Assembly (NCBI GenBank): GCA_902792895.1 | Contig: CADBBK010000005.1 | Span: 1-64,000 of the forward strand | DNA: 64,000 nucleotides | Reading direction: 5' to 3' | DNA from: an uncultured Bacteroidales bacterium | GTDB lineage: Bacteria; Bacteroidota; Bacteroidia; Bacteroidales; Muribaculaceae | Shown: positions 55,795 to 63,719 of the stretch, one piece after another | How positions within the stretch are numbered: position 1 is the stretch's first letter | How the letters are laid out: each line of letters opens with the position of its first letter | Made by a program: the position numbers and the translations under genes | Notes under the pieces: model-generated | The model's input: only the letters and a program-made list of their open reading frames with translations | Told to the model about the DNA's origin: nothing | The model's database searches: none

Positions 55795-58350
55795 ATGAAA
55801 AAGATTGACCCCAATTGGACTAGCCGATACGGACTATGGCTCTTTGTCGGCCTGCTCGCCATTGTCCTTGCCGTCCTTGCAGCCACGTTTCTGCGGGGAT
55901 ATATCAAACCCGGGCCGGACGCTAAGAACGACAGCTACACCCCGTCGGTCAACGACGGCTTCATCCGCAAGAGCAACGAGCTGTTGCTCTCCCTGGTCAC
56001 CGAGGGCAACCGCAACGACATCCATCCCCGCTCGATGCAGGAGTTGAACGCCAAGTATCCTGCCCTGCGTTTTGAGCTGCCCTACCACGAGGACAGTATC
56101 GCTGCATCGGGCAGGGCTGCCGACCTCAGGCTTGTGGACATCATTGCCGATTCCATCCACGACGAGGAGCTCAAGCGTTTCTATCTCAACAGCAATCTCC
56201 CTTCGCTGCTCAAGAAACAGCGTGACAAAATGGGTGAGCAGATGTTCACGATTTCATTCGGCCCTGGTGACTATACCTGGATCTCGGGCATCAGGATGAT
56301 ACCGTCGCTCTTCCGTATCTCTTTTGTGAAGGACCCCTGGACTGGAGTCATCATGGCTACCGAGAATGCAATCATCGGTGAGCGCAACCATTGTTTCATC
56401 TCTTGGGGCAAGAGCATGATGCCCCTGCGCATGGCTCCTGTCCCTATCGTGAGGGATAATAACTACTACACGACCATCACCGCCGATGTCGCCACCCAGA
56501 CGTTCCTCGGCCGTGGAGGGCGTGCCGTTGACTATTACACGACCAGTCAGGATTACGACAAGGGTCGCACATTGTTGCACGTCAACTTGTGCGGGAGTGC
56601 GCTCCATCTCGCTTACCCCGATCGACGCCATTTAGCCATCAAGACCACCGACACGTTGTCTTGCCTGGTTTATGACACAACAGGCAAGCGGGTGGAGGTG
56701 CTTCCCTCCGAAGCCGGCGGGCCGCTGGCCCGGGTGGCCTTTGACGAGGATTTAAAGCTTGTGGTCGTTAACCGTAACGACAACAGCAAGGTGGCAGAGT
56801 TCACGGTCTCGCACCATAACCCTGCTTTAACATTATCTAAGCTCGTCAATAGCAACGAAGGCCGGGAACGTTATAACATCAACCCGACTTTGGTTGATAG
56901 GTTCACGCGCCAGGTGATGTACGGGCTGTCCTCTACTCTGAGGAATACCGACTACCATGATACCGTGAAGTTGACGCTCGATCCGCTCTTGTCCCGGGAA
57001 CTGGAGCGGATGCTCGAGGCCCGTTACGACTCGCTGCGCGGCCGCTACCCGAAGAGCCATTTTGAACTGTCGATGACGGTCATTGATATGGCTACAGGTA
57101 ATGTCATTGCAGCCCCTTTTTATCGGTCTATTGACAAAGAACTCACTGAGGATGTTGCACTAGGCATGAAGAGTCCGACACTCATCCGCCGTTATGTCGG
57201 TTCGGCTTTCAAACCGTTGTTGGCACTTGCCGCCGTAGAAGCCATGCCCTCATTGCTTGACCTCAACACCGTGGGGCATTACAATAATGATAGTGTTTTC
57301 TACGATTGGACTGTTGGGAAAAAATGGAATGGTAATTGGAATGGTTGCAGTAGCTTTTCCCACTTCCTTGGCGTGAGTGACGATGTCTATCCGGTGGCCT
57401 TGGCGGTGCTGGCGATGCAGGGCAATGCTTTGCCCCCTGGTTATCGGGCCGGGGATAGCCATTTTGAGCATTCGAGTCTGTTTCATCGTGGCTGGCGGTT
57501 ATCCAAGAAGACCTCCAACTCCGGGGTGTTTACCAATACGCCGCTGGTGCGCAACATCAGTCTGCTCTACGATGTCAAGGACAATGTCGATGCCTATGCC
57601 GTCGACAGCCTGTGCATGACACGCTACATCTGGAATAATCTAGGCCTCGTAGATTCCTTGCGTTTTGGTCTTGACCTGGTCAGGCCCGACGTTACCAACA
57701 TGCACTATGACTACTTTTTTGGCAGTAGCCTGCATGGCGAACTTGTCCCATGGGTATTAGGCCAGGGCAATAACTATTGGGCTCCAATGAAGTTTGCCGA
57801 GGCTTGGACCCGTATGCTCACCAAGCGGGAGGTGAACATCTCCATCGTCAAGGCTGCCCACGCCCCCGTAGCAAGACCGCTGGTCGACGCCCTCGGGACG
57901 CAGCATGCCGGCGCTACCTGGAACGCGTTCCTCGACAGGCTGGCCGAGGCACAACAGGTTGACGGGGGCGGGAGGGGCACCTTGCACCCGATGTGGGAAA
58001 CGGTCAACACATTCAACCAGCATATCACCGACCCCACACGGCGTCTGGTCCTCTTGTCCAAGACGGGCACGCCTGTCAATTACTGGATGAACGAGCGGGG
58101 CGCCATCGACCGCACCAGCCAGTATGTCGACGTAGCCGTCTACTGCATGGGCTTGATGACGCAGCGGCAGTTCAGCCGGGTCAAGAGCGGCGGGCATCCC
58201 CGCGGCGTGATGTGTGTCATCCAGCTGGTCCGCATCAACCCTTCAGACGACGGCAATGATGGACTGTGGAGCTCCGATGCCCGCGATATATTCTCGCGCT
58301 TTCCCGATAATTTCGACAGGTTCTATCAGCTGACCAAGGCCTATTATTAA
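55795..58350 (+). CDS. Penicillin-binding-protein-like transpeptidase
   Basis: 851 residues. One N-terminal TM helix (about 12-34) is followed by a large extracytoplasmic region. The C-terminal part (about 400-800) has the serine-transpeptidase order: LTLDPLLSRELERM and TVIDMATGNVIAA before it, SxxK as S470-A-F-K473, S528-D-D530 where PBPs usually have SxN, and K756-T-G-T759. The SxxK serine and KTG motif are intact, so acylation of a peptide or beta-lactam is possible, but the N-to-D change and poor flanking similarity make peptidoglycan cross-linking uncertain. No glycosyltransferase domain is seen. It could work with the SEDS-like protein of the first cluster gene. Confidence 0.72.
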   Translation: MKKIDPNWTSRYGLWLFVGLLAIVLAVLAATFLRGYIKPGPDAKNDSYTPSVNDGFIRKSNELLLSLVTEGNRNDIHPRSMQELNAKYPALRFELPYHEDSIAASGRAADLRLVDIIADSIHDEELKRFYLNSNLPSLLKKQRDKMGEQMFTISFGPGDYTWISGIRMIPSLFRISFVKDPWTGVIMATENAIIGERNHCFISWGKSMMPLRMAPVPIVRDNNYYTTITADVATQTFLGRGGRAVDYYTTSQDYDKGRTLLHVNLCGSALHLAYPDRRHLAIKTTDTLSCLVYDTTGKRVEVLPSEAGGPLARVAFDEDLKLVVVNRNDNSKVAEFTVSHHNPALTLSKLVNSNEGRERYNINPTLVDRFTRQVMYGLSSTLRNTDYHDTVKLTLDPLLSRELERMLEARYDSLRGRYPKSHFELSMTVIDMATGNVIAAPFYRSIDKELTEDVALGMKSPTLIRRYVGSAFKPLLALAAVEAMPSLLDLNTVGHYNNDSVFYDWTVGKKWNGNWNGCSSFSHFLGVSDDVYPVALAVLAMQGNALPPGYRAGDSHFEHSSLFHRGWRLSKKTSNSGVFTNTPLVRNISLLYDVKDNVDAYAVDSLCMTRYIWNNLGLVDSLRFGLDLVRPDVTNMHYDYFFGSSLHGELVPWVLGQGNNYWAPMKFAEAWTRMLTKREVNISIVKAAHAPVARPLVDALGTQHAGATWNAFLDRLAEAQQVDGGGRGTLHPMWETVNTFNQHITDPTRRLVLLSKTGTPVNYWMNERGAIDRTSQYVDVAVYCMGLMTQRQFSRVKSGGHPRGVMCVIQLVRINPSDDGNDGLWSSDARDIFSRFPDNFDRFYQLTKAYY

Positions 58351-58446
58351 TTCAGTGACGACGAAATCCTATTCCCAATCTCAGCCTGTAGAGACGCAAA
58401 ATCTTGCGTCTCCAAACGTTAAACAATATATTAATTCAGTGACGAC
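58345..58446 (+). mobile_element. Short palindromic insertion flanked by an 18-bp direct repeat
   Basis: The 18-mer TATTAATTCAGTGACGAC occurs at 58345-58362 and again, identical, at 58429-58446. Between them lie 66 bp containing the palindrome GAGACGCAA-AATC-TTGCGTCTC (58391-58412). The simplest reading is insertion of a small non-autonomous element with target-site duplication. The left copy includes the PBP-like stop codon, which is therefore preserved. Confidence 0.75.
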
Positions 58447-58447
58447 T

Positions 58448-59164
58448 ATGGTGAAGAATGTGAGTATTTATGTGTGGTGCGTGGTGCTGGCAGTGCTGTT
58501 GGCCTTGCTGCTGCGAGAGGCTTGGGTGGTAGCGGTTGAGCATGTGCTGCTGCCTGATTGGGAGCACTTCGAGTGGAACCGCTTGAGCTGGCCCAACGTG
58601 TTTAAGCATTTCAACCTGGGCCTCTATTGGTGGTTCATGGTGGGCATCGTGGTCTATCTCATCCTGCGTATACACATTATCCCCCGATGTGACAGGATCA
58701 AGGACGCGCTCGAGATGCATGAGATCGACTCACATGAGTCCTCACATTCTTTTGTCGCTATGCTGCTTGGCCGCAGGGTTAGCGAGAAGGTCGTCAAGAA
58801 GAATTCGGGGCACATCATGAGCAGTGGCCCGGGATGGTCACACATGTTCACGTCGTTGGCTCCCTACACTTTGCCGCTAGTCACCTATCTGGGGCTTGCC
58901 TTTCGTAGCCTGATTGCTTGGCAGAGTACTTGGCTATTCGACATTTTTGTTGGCATGACGATGGGATTCTATATCTACCGTCACATGACCGAAACGCGTG
59001 ATTATCAACCTGATATTAACCATTTCCGGACCAAACTGTTTCCGTATCTGTACATCGCTGTGTGGACAGTGTTCAACTTCAATGTGATAACGGTAACATT
59101 TTGGTCAAGCAAGAATTTCTTCACTGCCCTGTGGTGGGTACTACAGCATCTGGTTGTCTGGTAG
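58448..59164 (+). CDS. Small polytopic membrane protein
   Basis: 238 residues from ATG 58448, just after the 18-bp repeat. The frame opens upstream at a GTG (58355), but those 31 codons come from the inserted element, so I reject that start. TM helices are apparent at about 6-24, 56-76, 140-160, 165-185 and 205-235. A His/Glu/Ser-rich cytoplasmic loop (EMHEIDSHESSHSF) lies near residue 90. No family recognised. Without the insertion the gene would begin about 13 nt after the PBP-like stop, so it belonged to the same transcript. Confidence 0.7.
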   Translation: MVKNVSIYVWCVVLAVLLALLLREAWVVAVEHVLLPDWEHFEWNRLSWPNVFKHFNLGLYWWFMVGIVVYLILRIHIIPRCDRIKDALEMHEIDSHESSHSFVAMLLGRRVSEKVVKKNSGHIMSSGPGWSHMFTSLAPYTLPLVTYLGLAFRSLIAWQSTWLFDIFVGMTMGFYIYRHMTETRDYQPDINHFRTKLFPYLYIAVWTVFNFNVITVTFWSSKNFFTALWWVLQHLVVW

Positions 59165-59242
59165 CTGCTATCAGGCAATGTGGCATGATTGTTGCAAGAT
59201 TTATTGCTGTAGAGTCCAATACGCTTGAAATAGATATTGCAA

Positions 59243-60064
59243 ATGATACGGTTTCTCATCGCTGTGCTCAGGCCAACTGACAAACAGTTGCGCAAACGCA
59301 AGCCTTCATCCCTGTTGAGGTTGAAGGTGTGGTTGTATACTGCCATTGTTGGTTTCATGGCTAAGGCTTATAGGAGATGTGCCGTTCATGATATCCTGCT
59401 GATGCCCGAAGGACTGCGGGTTGAGATTGAGGAGCGGGATACGGATTTCGAGCAAGAGATGCAACTGGCTCACATTGGCGTTAATAGTCGCTGGCGCCGC
59501 ACCTCTCTCCGTCGCGAATTGACGCTCGATGAACCCCGTCATCCTCGATGGCTGTCTCAATGTTTCCGGTGGCAACGCTCCGTCCGTGTCATTAGCCCGG
59601 ATGGGCGTTCGGTGATGATTGACCATACCCGGCAGACTGTGTTGTCTGGCAACATGAGTGCTGCTGCCGAGGTGGTCGGGAACGATGTCGGTTTGGAATC
59701 TGTTCGCTTATCATTGGCTACGTCAGGGGCCTCACGTCGGGCTTCATCGGTAGTTGACGATGATGTTTCTTCTCAGCCCGATGCTCTGAGGACTGCGCCT
59801 CAACGTCGCCGCCGTCGAGTACCACCGCCCACTAAAGTCCCCGAGTCAATCATCACAGCGGAGCCTGCACAGCCTCAAGCTCAGCCACCAGAGCCCAAGC
59901 GGGTAAAAAGAACACCGCCACCAGTACCGGTGGACGTGAAAGACCTTCCTGGCTCCACAGGTGAGCCAGGTAACGAAATCCCGCCCGAGGCAACGGAGCC
60001 TAAGCCCAAGCCCAAACCGCAGTTGAAGAAAATGCAGGGCTTTGACATGGATGATTCTTTTTAA
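59243..60064 (+). CDS. Basic protein with proline-rich C-terminal tail
   Basis: 273 residues from ATG 59243 (a TTG two codons before is less likely). One hydrophobic stretch at about 30-43 (VWLYTAIVGFMA) could be a membrane anchor. The middle (about 50-150) is a compact basic domain (SRWRRTSLRRELTLDE). The tail (about 185-273) is disordered and rich in Pro, Arg and Lys (QRRRRRVPPPTK, EPKPKPKPQLKK), ending in an acidic MDDSF. This resembles adaptor tails, but I do not recognise a family. It lies between the membrane genes and the BrxL-like ATPase. Confidence 0.65.
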   Translation: MIRFLIAVLRPTDKQLRKRKPSSLLRLKVWLYTAIVGFMAKAYRRCAVHDILLMPEGLRVEIEERDTDFEQEMQLAHIGVNSRWRRTSLRRELTLDEPRHPRWLSQCFRWQRSVRVISPDGRSVMIDHTRQTVLSGNMSAAAEVVGNDVGLESVRLSLATSGASRRASSVVDDDVSSQPDALRTAPQRRRRRVPPPTKVPESIITAEPAQPQAQPPEPKRVKRTPPPVPVDVKDLPGSTGEPGNEIPPEATEPKPKPKPQLKKMQGFDMDDSF

Positions 60065-60102
60065 TGATGTTGATTACTAACCCCTAAAAACGATAAGCCA
60101 CT

Positions 60103-61671
60103 ATGAATCCGATTTGTACCACAATCCGCGAAGTCTTTGGCGATGCCGCTGTAATGAAGAACCAAGGAGATAACAGCCTGTTCACTGGCCGCAATCTTCC
60201 ATCGTTTGTGCGTGACTATGTGCTGCGTCGTTTCTCTAACGCTGACGGTACCGTAGACAGCGCAGCCCTGACTGCCTATCTCCAGGACAAAATGCCCGAC
60301 TTGACCAAGATCTCGAGTCGGCTGATGGCTGGCGACGTGATTAACTTGACGACACGTTTCATTGTCAAGAATGACCTGGCACGCAACCGCATCAAGTTCT
60401 CGATTCCTGATGCGCAGATTGTTGATGGTGCTTATGTCATGCCATCGCTTGCCGCCGAGAAACGCGAGGACCCCGAAACAGCCGACGATTTCGCCGATGG
60501 CGAGAAGTGGGGCAACATCACGCTGCGCTACATCGAGCCGCGAGGGCAGGGCAGGGGACAGCAGGGCGGATTTATCGAGATGACCGAGTGCCGTCTGTTT
60601 GATCCCTATCGAAATATTGACATGGATTTTTATCGTTGGTGTCGTGGACAGTTCAACATCGAGGAGTGGCTCGATGTGCTCATTACGGCAATGGAATATG
60701 AACCCGATGCCTTTTCGTCGTTGGAACAGAAGATGGAGTTCATCTCACGTCTGCTCATCCTCGTCGAGCCGCGGCTCAACATGATTGAATTGGGGCCTCG
60801 CGGTACCGGTAAGTCATACGTCTATAAGAACTTGAGCAAGCACGTCTGGATGATCAGTGGTGGCCGCGTGAGTCGTGCTCAGTTGTTCTACAACGTCGCC
60901 AACCGCCAGTTCGGGCCCCTCAAGTATCATGACGCCCTGATTATCGACGAAATTTCCACTTTCCAGTTCTCTGATCCTGACGAGATGGAAAGCATCATGA
61001 AGAGTTACCTCGAGGATGGCAATGCCACGGTGAGCAATGTGCTGTTTACCAGTGAATGTGGCGTGGCGTTGACGGGCAACATCACCCTCGACGACAATAT
61101 GCAGCCTTTCAACGACGAGTACTTCCGCGAGTTGCCGGGGATCTTCAACCAGGCGGCAGTTATCGACCGCATCAGCGGTTTTGTCGAGGGATGGAAGCTG
61201 CCGCGTCTCTCGGCCGGTGCCATTCTCAAGGGGTGGACCATCAACGCTGAGTATTTCTCGGGAGTTCTGCATGAACTGCGCACTTCAAATGCCTATGCTG
61301 CCATCTTCGATACGCTGGTTGAGCGCAACCCTCAGCACGATCTGCGCGACCTCAAGGCTGTCAAGAAACTTGCCGTGGCCTATTGCAAGCTTCTCTTGCC
61401 TCATGTCACTAGTCTCGATGCCCTCGATGAGCAGCAATTAGCGGAATACCGCACGCTGTTCCGCGTCTTCTGTCTCGAGCCCGCGGTCTATCGCCGTGGT
61501 ATCATCCGCCAGCAGTTGCACAAGATCATGCCCGAGGAATATCCCCAGCTTATCGATCCGCCCATCCAGATGGCCAATCCCGACCCTGCTCCTGCCCAAG
61601 TTCCCACTGAGCCGCCAGCAGGGGATGATGACTCTCCTGTTCAATCCATTCCGCAGGATACTGAGAATTGA
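60103..61671 (+). CDS. BrxL-like AAA+ ATPase lacking the Lon protease domain
   Basis: 522 residues. Residues about 10-440 follow BrxL (the Lon-like protein of BREX phage-defence systems): LPSFVRDYVLRRF, IEEWLDVLITAMEYEP, the Walker A motif ELGPRGTGKS (G231-S238), WMISGGRVSRAQLFYN, Walker B DALIIDEI with D282-E283, and LTGNITLDDNMQP. Canonical BrxL is about 680 residues and ends with a Lon-type protease domain; this one stops after the ATPase part and ends in a Pro/Asp-rich tail. No pglX, pglZ, brxC or brxA is in the window. It is 38 nt after the previous gene. Confidence 0.8.
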   Translation: MNPICTTIREVFGDAAVMKNQGDNSLFTGRNLPSFVRDYVLRRFSNADGTVDSAALTAYLQDKMPDLTKISSRLMAGDVINLTTRFIVKNDLARNRIKFSIPDAQIVDGAYVMPSLAAEKREDPETADDFADGEKWGNITLRYIEPRGQGRGQQGGFIEMTECRLFDPYRNIDMDFYRWCRGQFNIEEWLDVLITAMEYEPDAFSSLEQKMEFISRLLILVEPRLNMIELGPRGTGKSYVYKNLSKHVWMISGGRVSRAQLFYNVANRQFGPLKYHDALIIDEISTFQFSDPDEMESIMKSYLEDGNATVSNVLFTSECGVALTGNITLDDNMQPFNDEYFRELPGIFNQAAVIDRISGFVEGWKLPRLSAGAILKGWTINAEYFSGVLHELRTSNAYAAIFDTLVERNPQHDLRDLKAVKKLAVAYCKLLLPHVTSLDALDEQQLAEYRTLFRVFCLEPAVYRRGIIRQQLHKIMPEEYPQLIDPPIQMANPDPAPAQVPTEPPAGDDDSPVQSIPQDTEN

Positions 61672-61700
61672 CACATGAATTATTTTTTCGGTAACAATAG

Positions 61701-61731
61701 TTGGCATAATCACCGATTGTTGTTATCTTTG
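61701..61731 (+). promoter_or_regulatory. Internal promoter before the kinase-Ppx/GppA fusion gene
   Basis: TTG (61701-61703), a 20-nt spacer, and TATCTTTG (61724-61731) match the Bacteroidetes consensus, 30 nt upstream of the ATG. The last part of the cluster can thus be transcribed separately. Confidence 0.7.
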
Positions 61732-61761
61732 TGCATCAATATCTAATGACTGAATTTACCT

Positions 61762-63714
61762 ATGGCAAAATTTATAACTGATCAGGGGCCTCTGGAGTTG
61801 GGACGACGAATTGACAACACCAACCGTGCTGAAGTTTATGAACTCATTGGCAACGAAAACGAGGTCGCTAAAATTTTCCCTTTGACAACACCAGATTTGC
61901 CTGAGGTGGAGCGTACCACACACCTGCTCTTGGACAAAGGCATCAACGATGACCGTATCTGCCTCCCGCTTCGCATCATCACCGATGAGTCAGGCAACTT
62001 CGTTGGCTACACCATGCGCCGAGTCCCCGACGAATACTCGAGCCTAAAGAAATATATTCGTTCCATTGACCAATTGTTCCCCGACTGGAACCGCAAGGTG
62101 CTAGTTCGCCTGGCCATCGGCCTGGTAGAGAAAATCAACATCCTGCATCAGCATGGTTTGCAGATCGTGGATGTCAAGAAACTGGATGCCATGGTCGCCG
62201 AGGACGGCTCTTTTTACCTCATCAACAGCGACCGCCTCGTCCCCAACACCAATGGTTCGCAAGCCGATGACGCCGAAATTACCAAGTGGCTCTATCAAAT
62301 CCTGATGATCGGGCATGGACCTATCGAGAATTTTGATTTGCCACTTACTGACAAGGACAGGCAATTACCAAGCGATCAAGAAGCGCTGTCTTATTGGTCT
62401 TGCCTCCCTGCACCGATTAAAGAGGCTTTCTTCAATAGCTTTAAGTCTGGTCGATATCCTTCGATGGCAAGGTGGTCCGATTTATTGCAAGGCTACAAAT
62501 CCGTCTTAGAAGGAGGACGTTGTGAGATTTATATTAAGCCTCAGAATCCTCATCCTATCCCTAATGTTGCCGGTCGGTCGGTCAATCTCAATATGCTGGA
62601 TATCGATGACAGCCCGGAGAATGCCGACTTGCGCATCATGGAGAATATCTTCTCCAGAAATGATACTGGTCGAATCGGGGTATTGGAACTATCAACCAAG
62701 AATGTTAAACTTCTGGTGGGGCCGAGCTATCCGATTACCATGTTCAACTTTGACGATTTCAAGCGGTTATCTTATCAGACTCAGACCGGCCAAGGGCTTG
62801 ATGACCGAAATAGGATGAACATGTATTTCTTTAATTCACGTGTACTTCCAACCATCCAGTACTATGCTTCTCTCGCAAGAACCGGAGCGTGGCAAGATCC
62901 CCACACAGGGAGAATCAGCCATCGGCCTGACCTCATGGTTGATAGGCTCTATGTTGTGGCTACTGCCGCTTATCGAACCGCTGAGAACCGCAGGGAAATA
63001 TTACGTCTCATTAAGCAAGAGGCTGGTGTTAATGTCTGTATCCTTAAGAAGGACGAGGAGGAGTTGGCAACTATGACAGCGTTTCTGCACACGACCTATG
63101 ACCGTAAAAGCTTGCTGAGCACACGCAACGTGCTGATCATTGACCAGGGTGGGGGCTCAACTGAGGTCTCACCGTTTGTAGCCATGGATCAACGACCTGC
63201 AGTGAGTATCAACTTAGGTACCAATGCCCTGCTCAACCTGCTCTTGCGGGAACAGACGCCAATACTGCAAGCCCTCAGTGACGTAGATTGGATGATTCAG
63301 AAACGATTGGGTGATTACTTCGTCAACTGTAGCCGTCAGCAAGTATTTGGAAATGATGATGCTGTCTTCTGCATTGCTGTCGGGTCTGCGATTACCGAAG
63401 CTACTGGAAAAAAAGGCAATAAGCGTCAGCACTGTACGGTTCTGACTCTAGAAGACCTGAAACATAAAATCTCAATGGCAGAGAACTTCTTGTTAGACCG
63501 TTATGAGGGCGTGAGTGATCTGATTCCGCACATCAATCGCGACGATAATGAATACTTCGAACAGCTCAATAAGAAGCTCACAATGCGCTTGGGACTTCCC
63601 ATCTATGTCGGAATCATGGAGCATTTCGGTATCAAGGAGCTAACGGTGAGTGGCACAGGCCTCTGGTATGGCATATATTTCCAGCAGCGGCCCATCATGT
63701 TATCCAATGAGTAG
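61762..63714 (+). CDS. Fusion of a degenerate protein-kinase fold with a Ppx/GppA phosphatase fold
   Basis: 650 residues. The N-terminal 230 residues look like a kinase: a beta-3 lysine in EVAKIF (K37), and LHQHGLQIVDVKKLDAM with D137-x-K139 for the catalytic loop. The position usually Asn is D142, and the DFG-type Asp is N155 (YLINSDR), an apparent D/N swap of the two metal ligands. From about 300 the protein follows exopolyphosphatase/guanosine-pentaphosphatase (Ppx/GppA): GVLELSTKNVKLLVG, VVATAAYRTAENR, IDQGGGSTE (D461-E468), SINLGTNAL, TVSGTGLWYG. Polyphosphate or (p)ppGpp as substrate is possible but not shown. It precedes a small ORF by 5 nt. Confidence 0.7.
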   Translation: MAKFITDQGPLELGRRIDNTNRAEVYELIGNENEVAKIFPLTTPDLPEVERTTHLLLDKGINDDRICLPLRIITDESGNFVGYTMRRVPDEYSSLKKYIRSIDQLFPDWNRKVLVRLAIGLVEKINILHQHGLQIVDVKKLDAMVAEDGSFYLINSDRLVPNTNGSQADDAEITKWLYQILMIGHGPIENFDLPLTDKDRQLPSDQEALSYWSCLPAPIKEAFFNSFKSGRYPSMARWSDLLQGYKSVLEGGRCEIYIKPQNPHPIPNVAGRSVNLNMLDIDDSPENADLRIMENIFSRNDTGRIGVLELSTKNVKLLVGPSYPITMFNFDDFKRLSYQTQTGQGLDDRNRMNMYFFNSRVLPTIQYYASLARTGAWQDPHTGRISHRPDLMVDRLYVVATAAYRTAENRREILRLIKQEAGVNVCILKKDEEELATMTAFLHTTYDRKSLLSTRNVLIIDQGGGSTEVSPFVAMDQRPAVSINLGTNALLNLLLREQTPILQALSDVDWMIQKRLGDYFVNCSRQQVFGNDDAVFCIAVGSAITEATGKKGNKRQHCTVLTLEDLKHKISMAENFLLDRYEGVSDLIPHINRDDNEYFEQLNKKLTMRLGLPIYVGIMEHFGIKELTVSGTGLWYGIYFQQRPIMLSNE

Positions 63715-63719
63715 TGATT

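Noticed and set aside
58355..58447. GTG-initiated N-terminal extension of the small membrane protein
   Set aside because: These codons fall inside the inserted element and direct repeat; the ATG at 58448 begins the hydrophobic protein.
60103..61671. A complete BREX defence locus
   Set aside because: None of the pglX, pglZ, brxA, brxB or brxC genes is present in the window; only a BrxL-like ATPase is.
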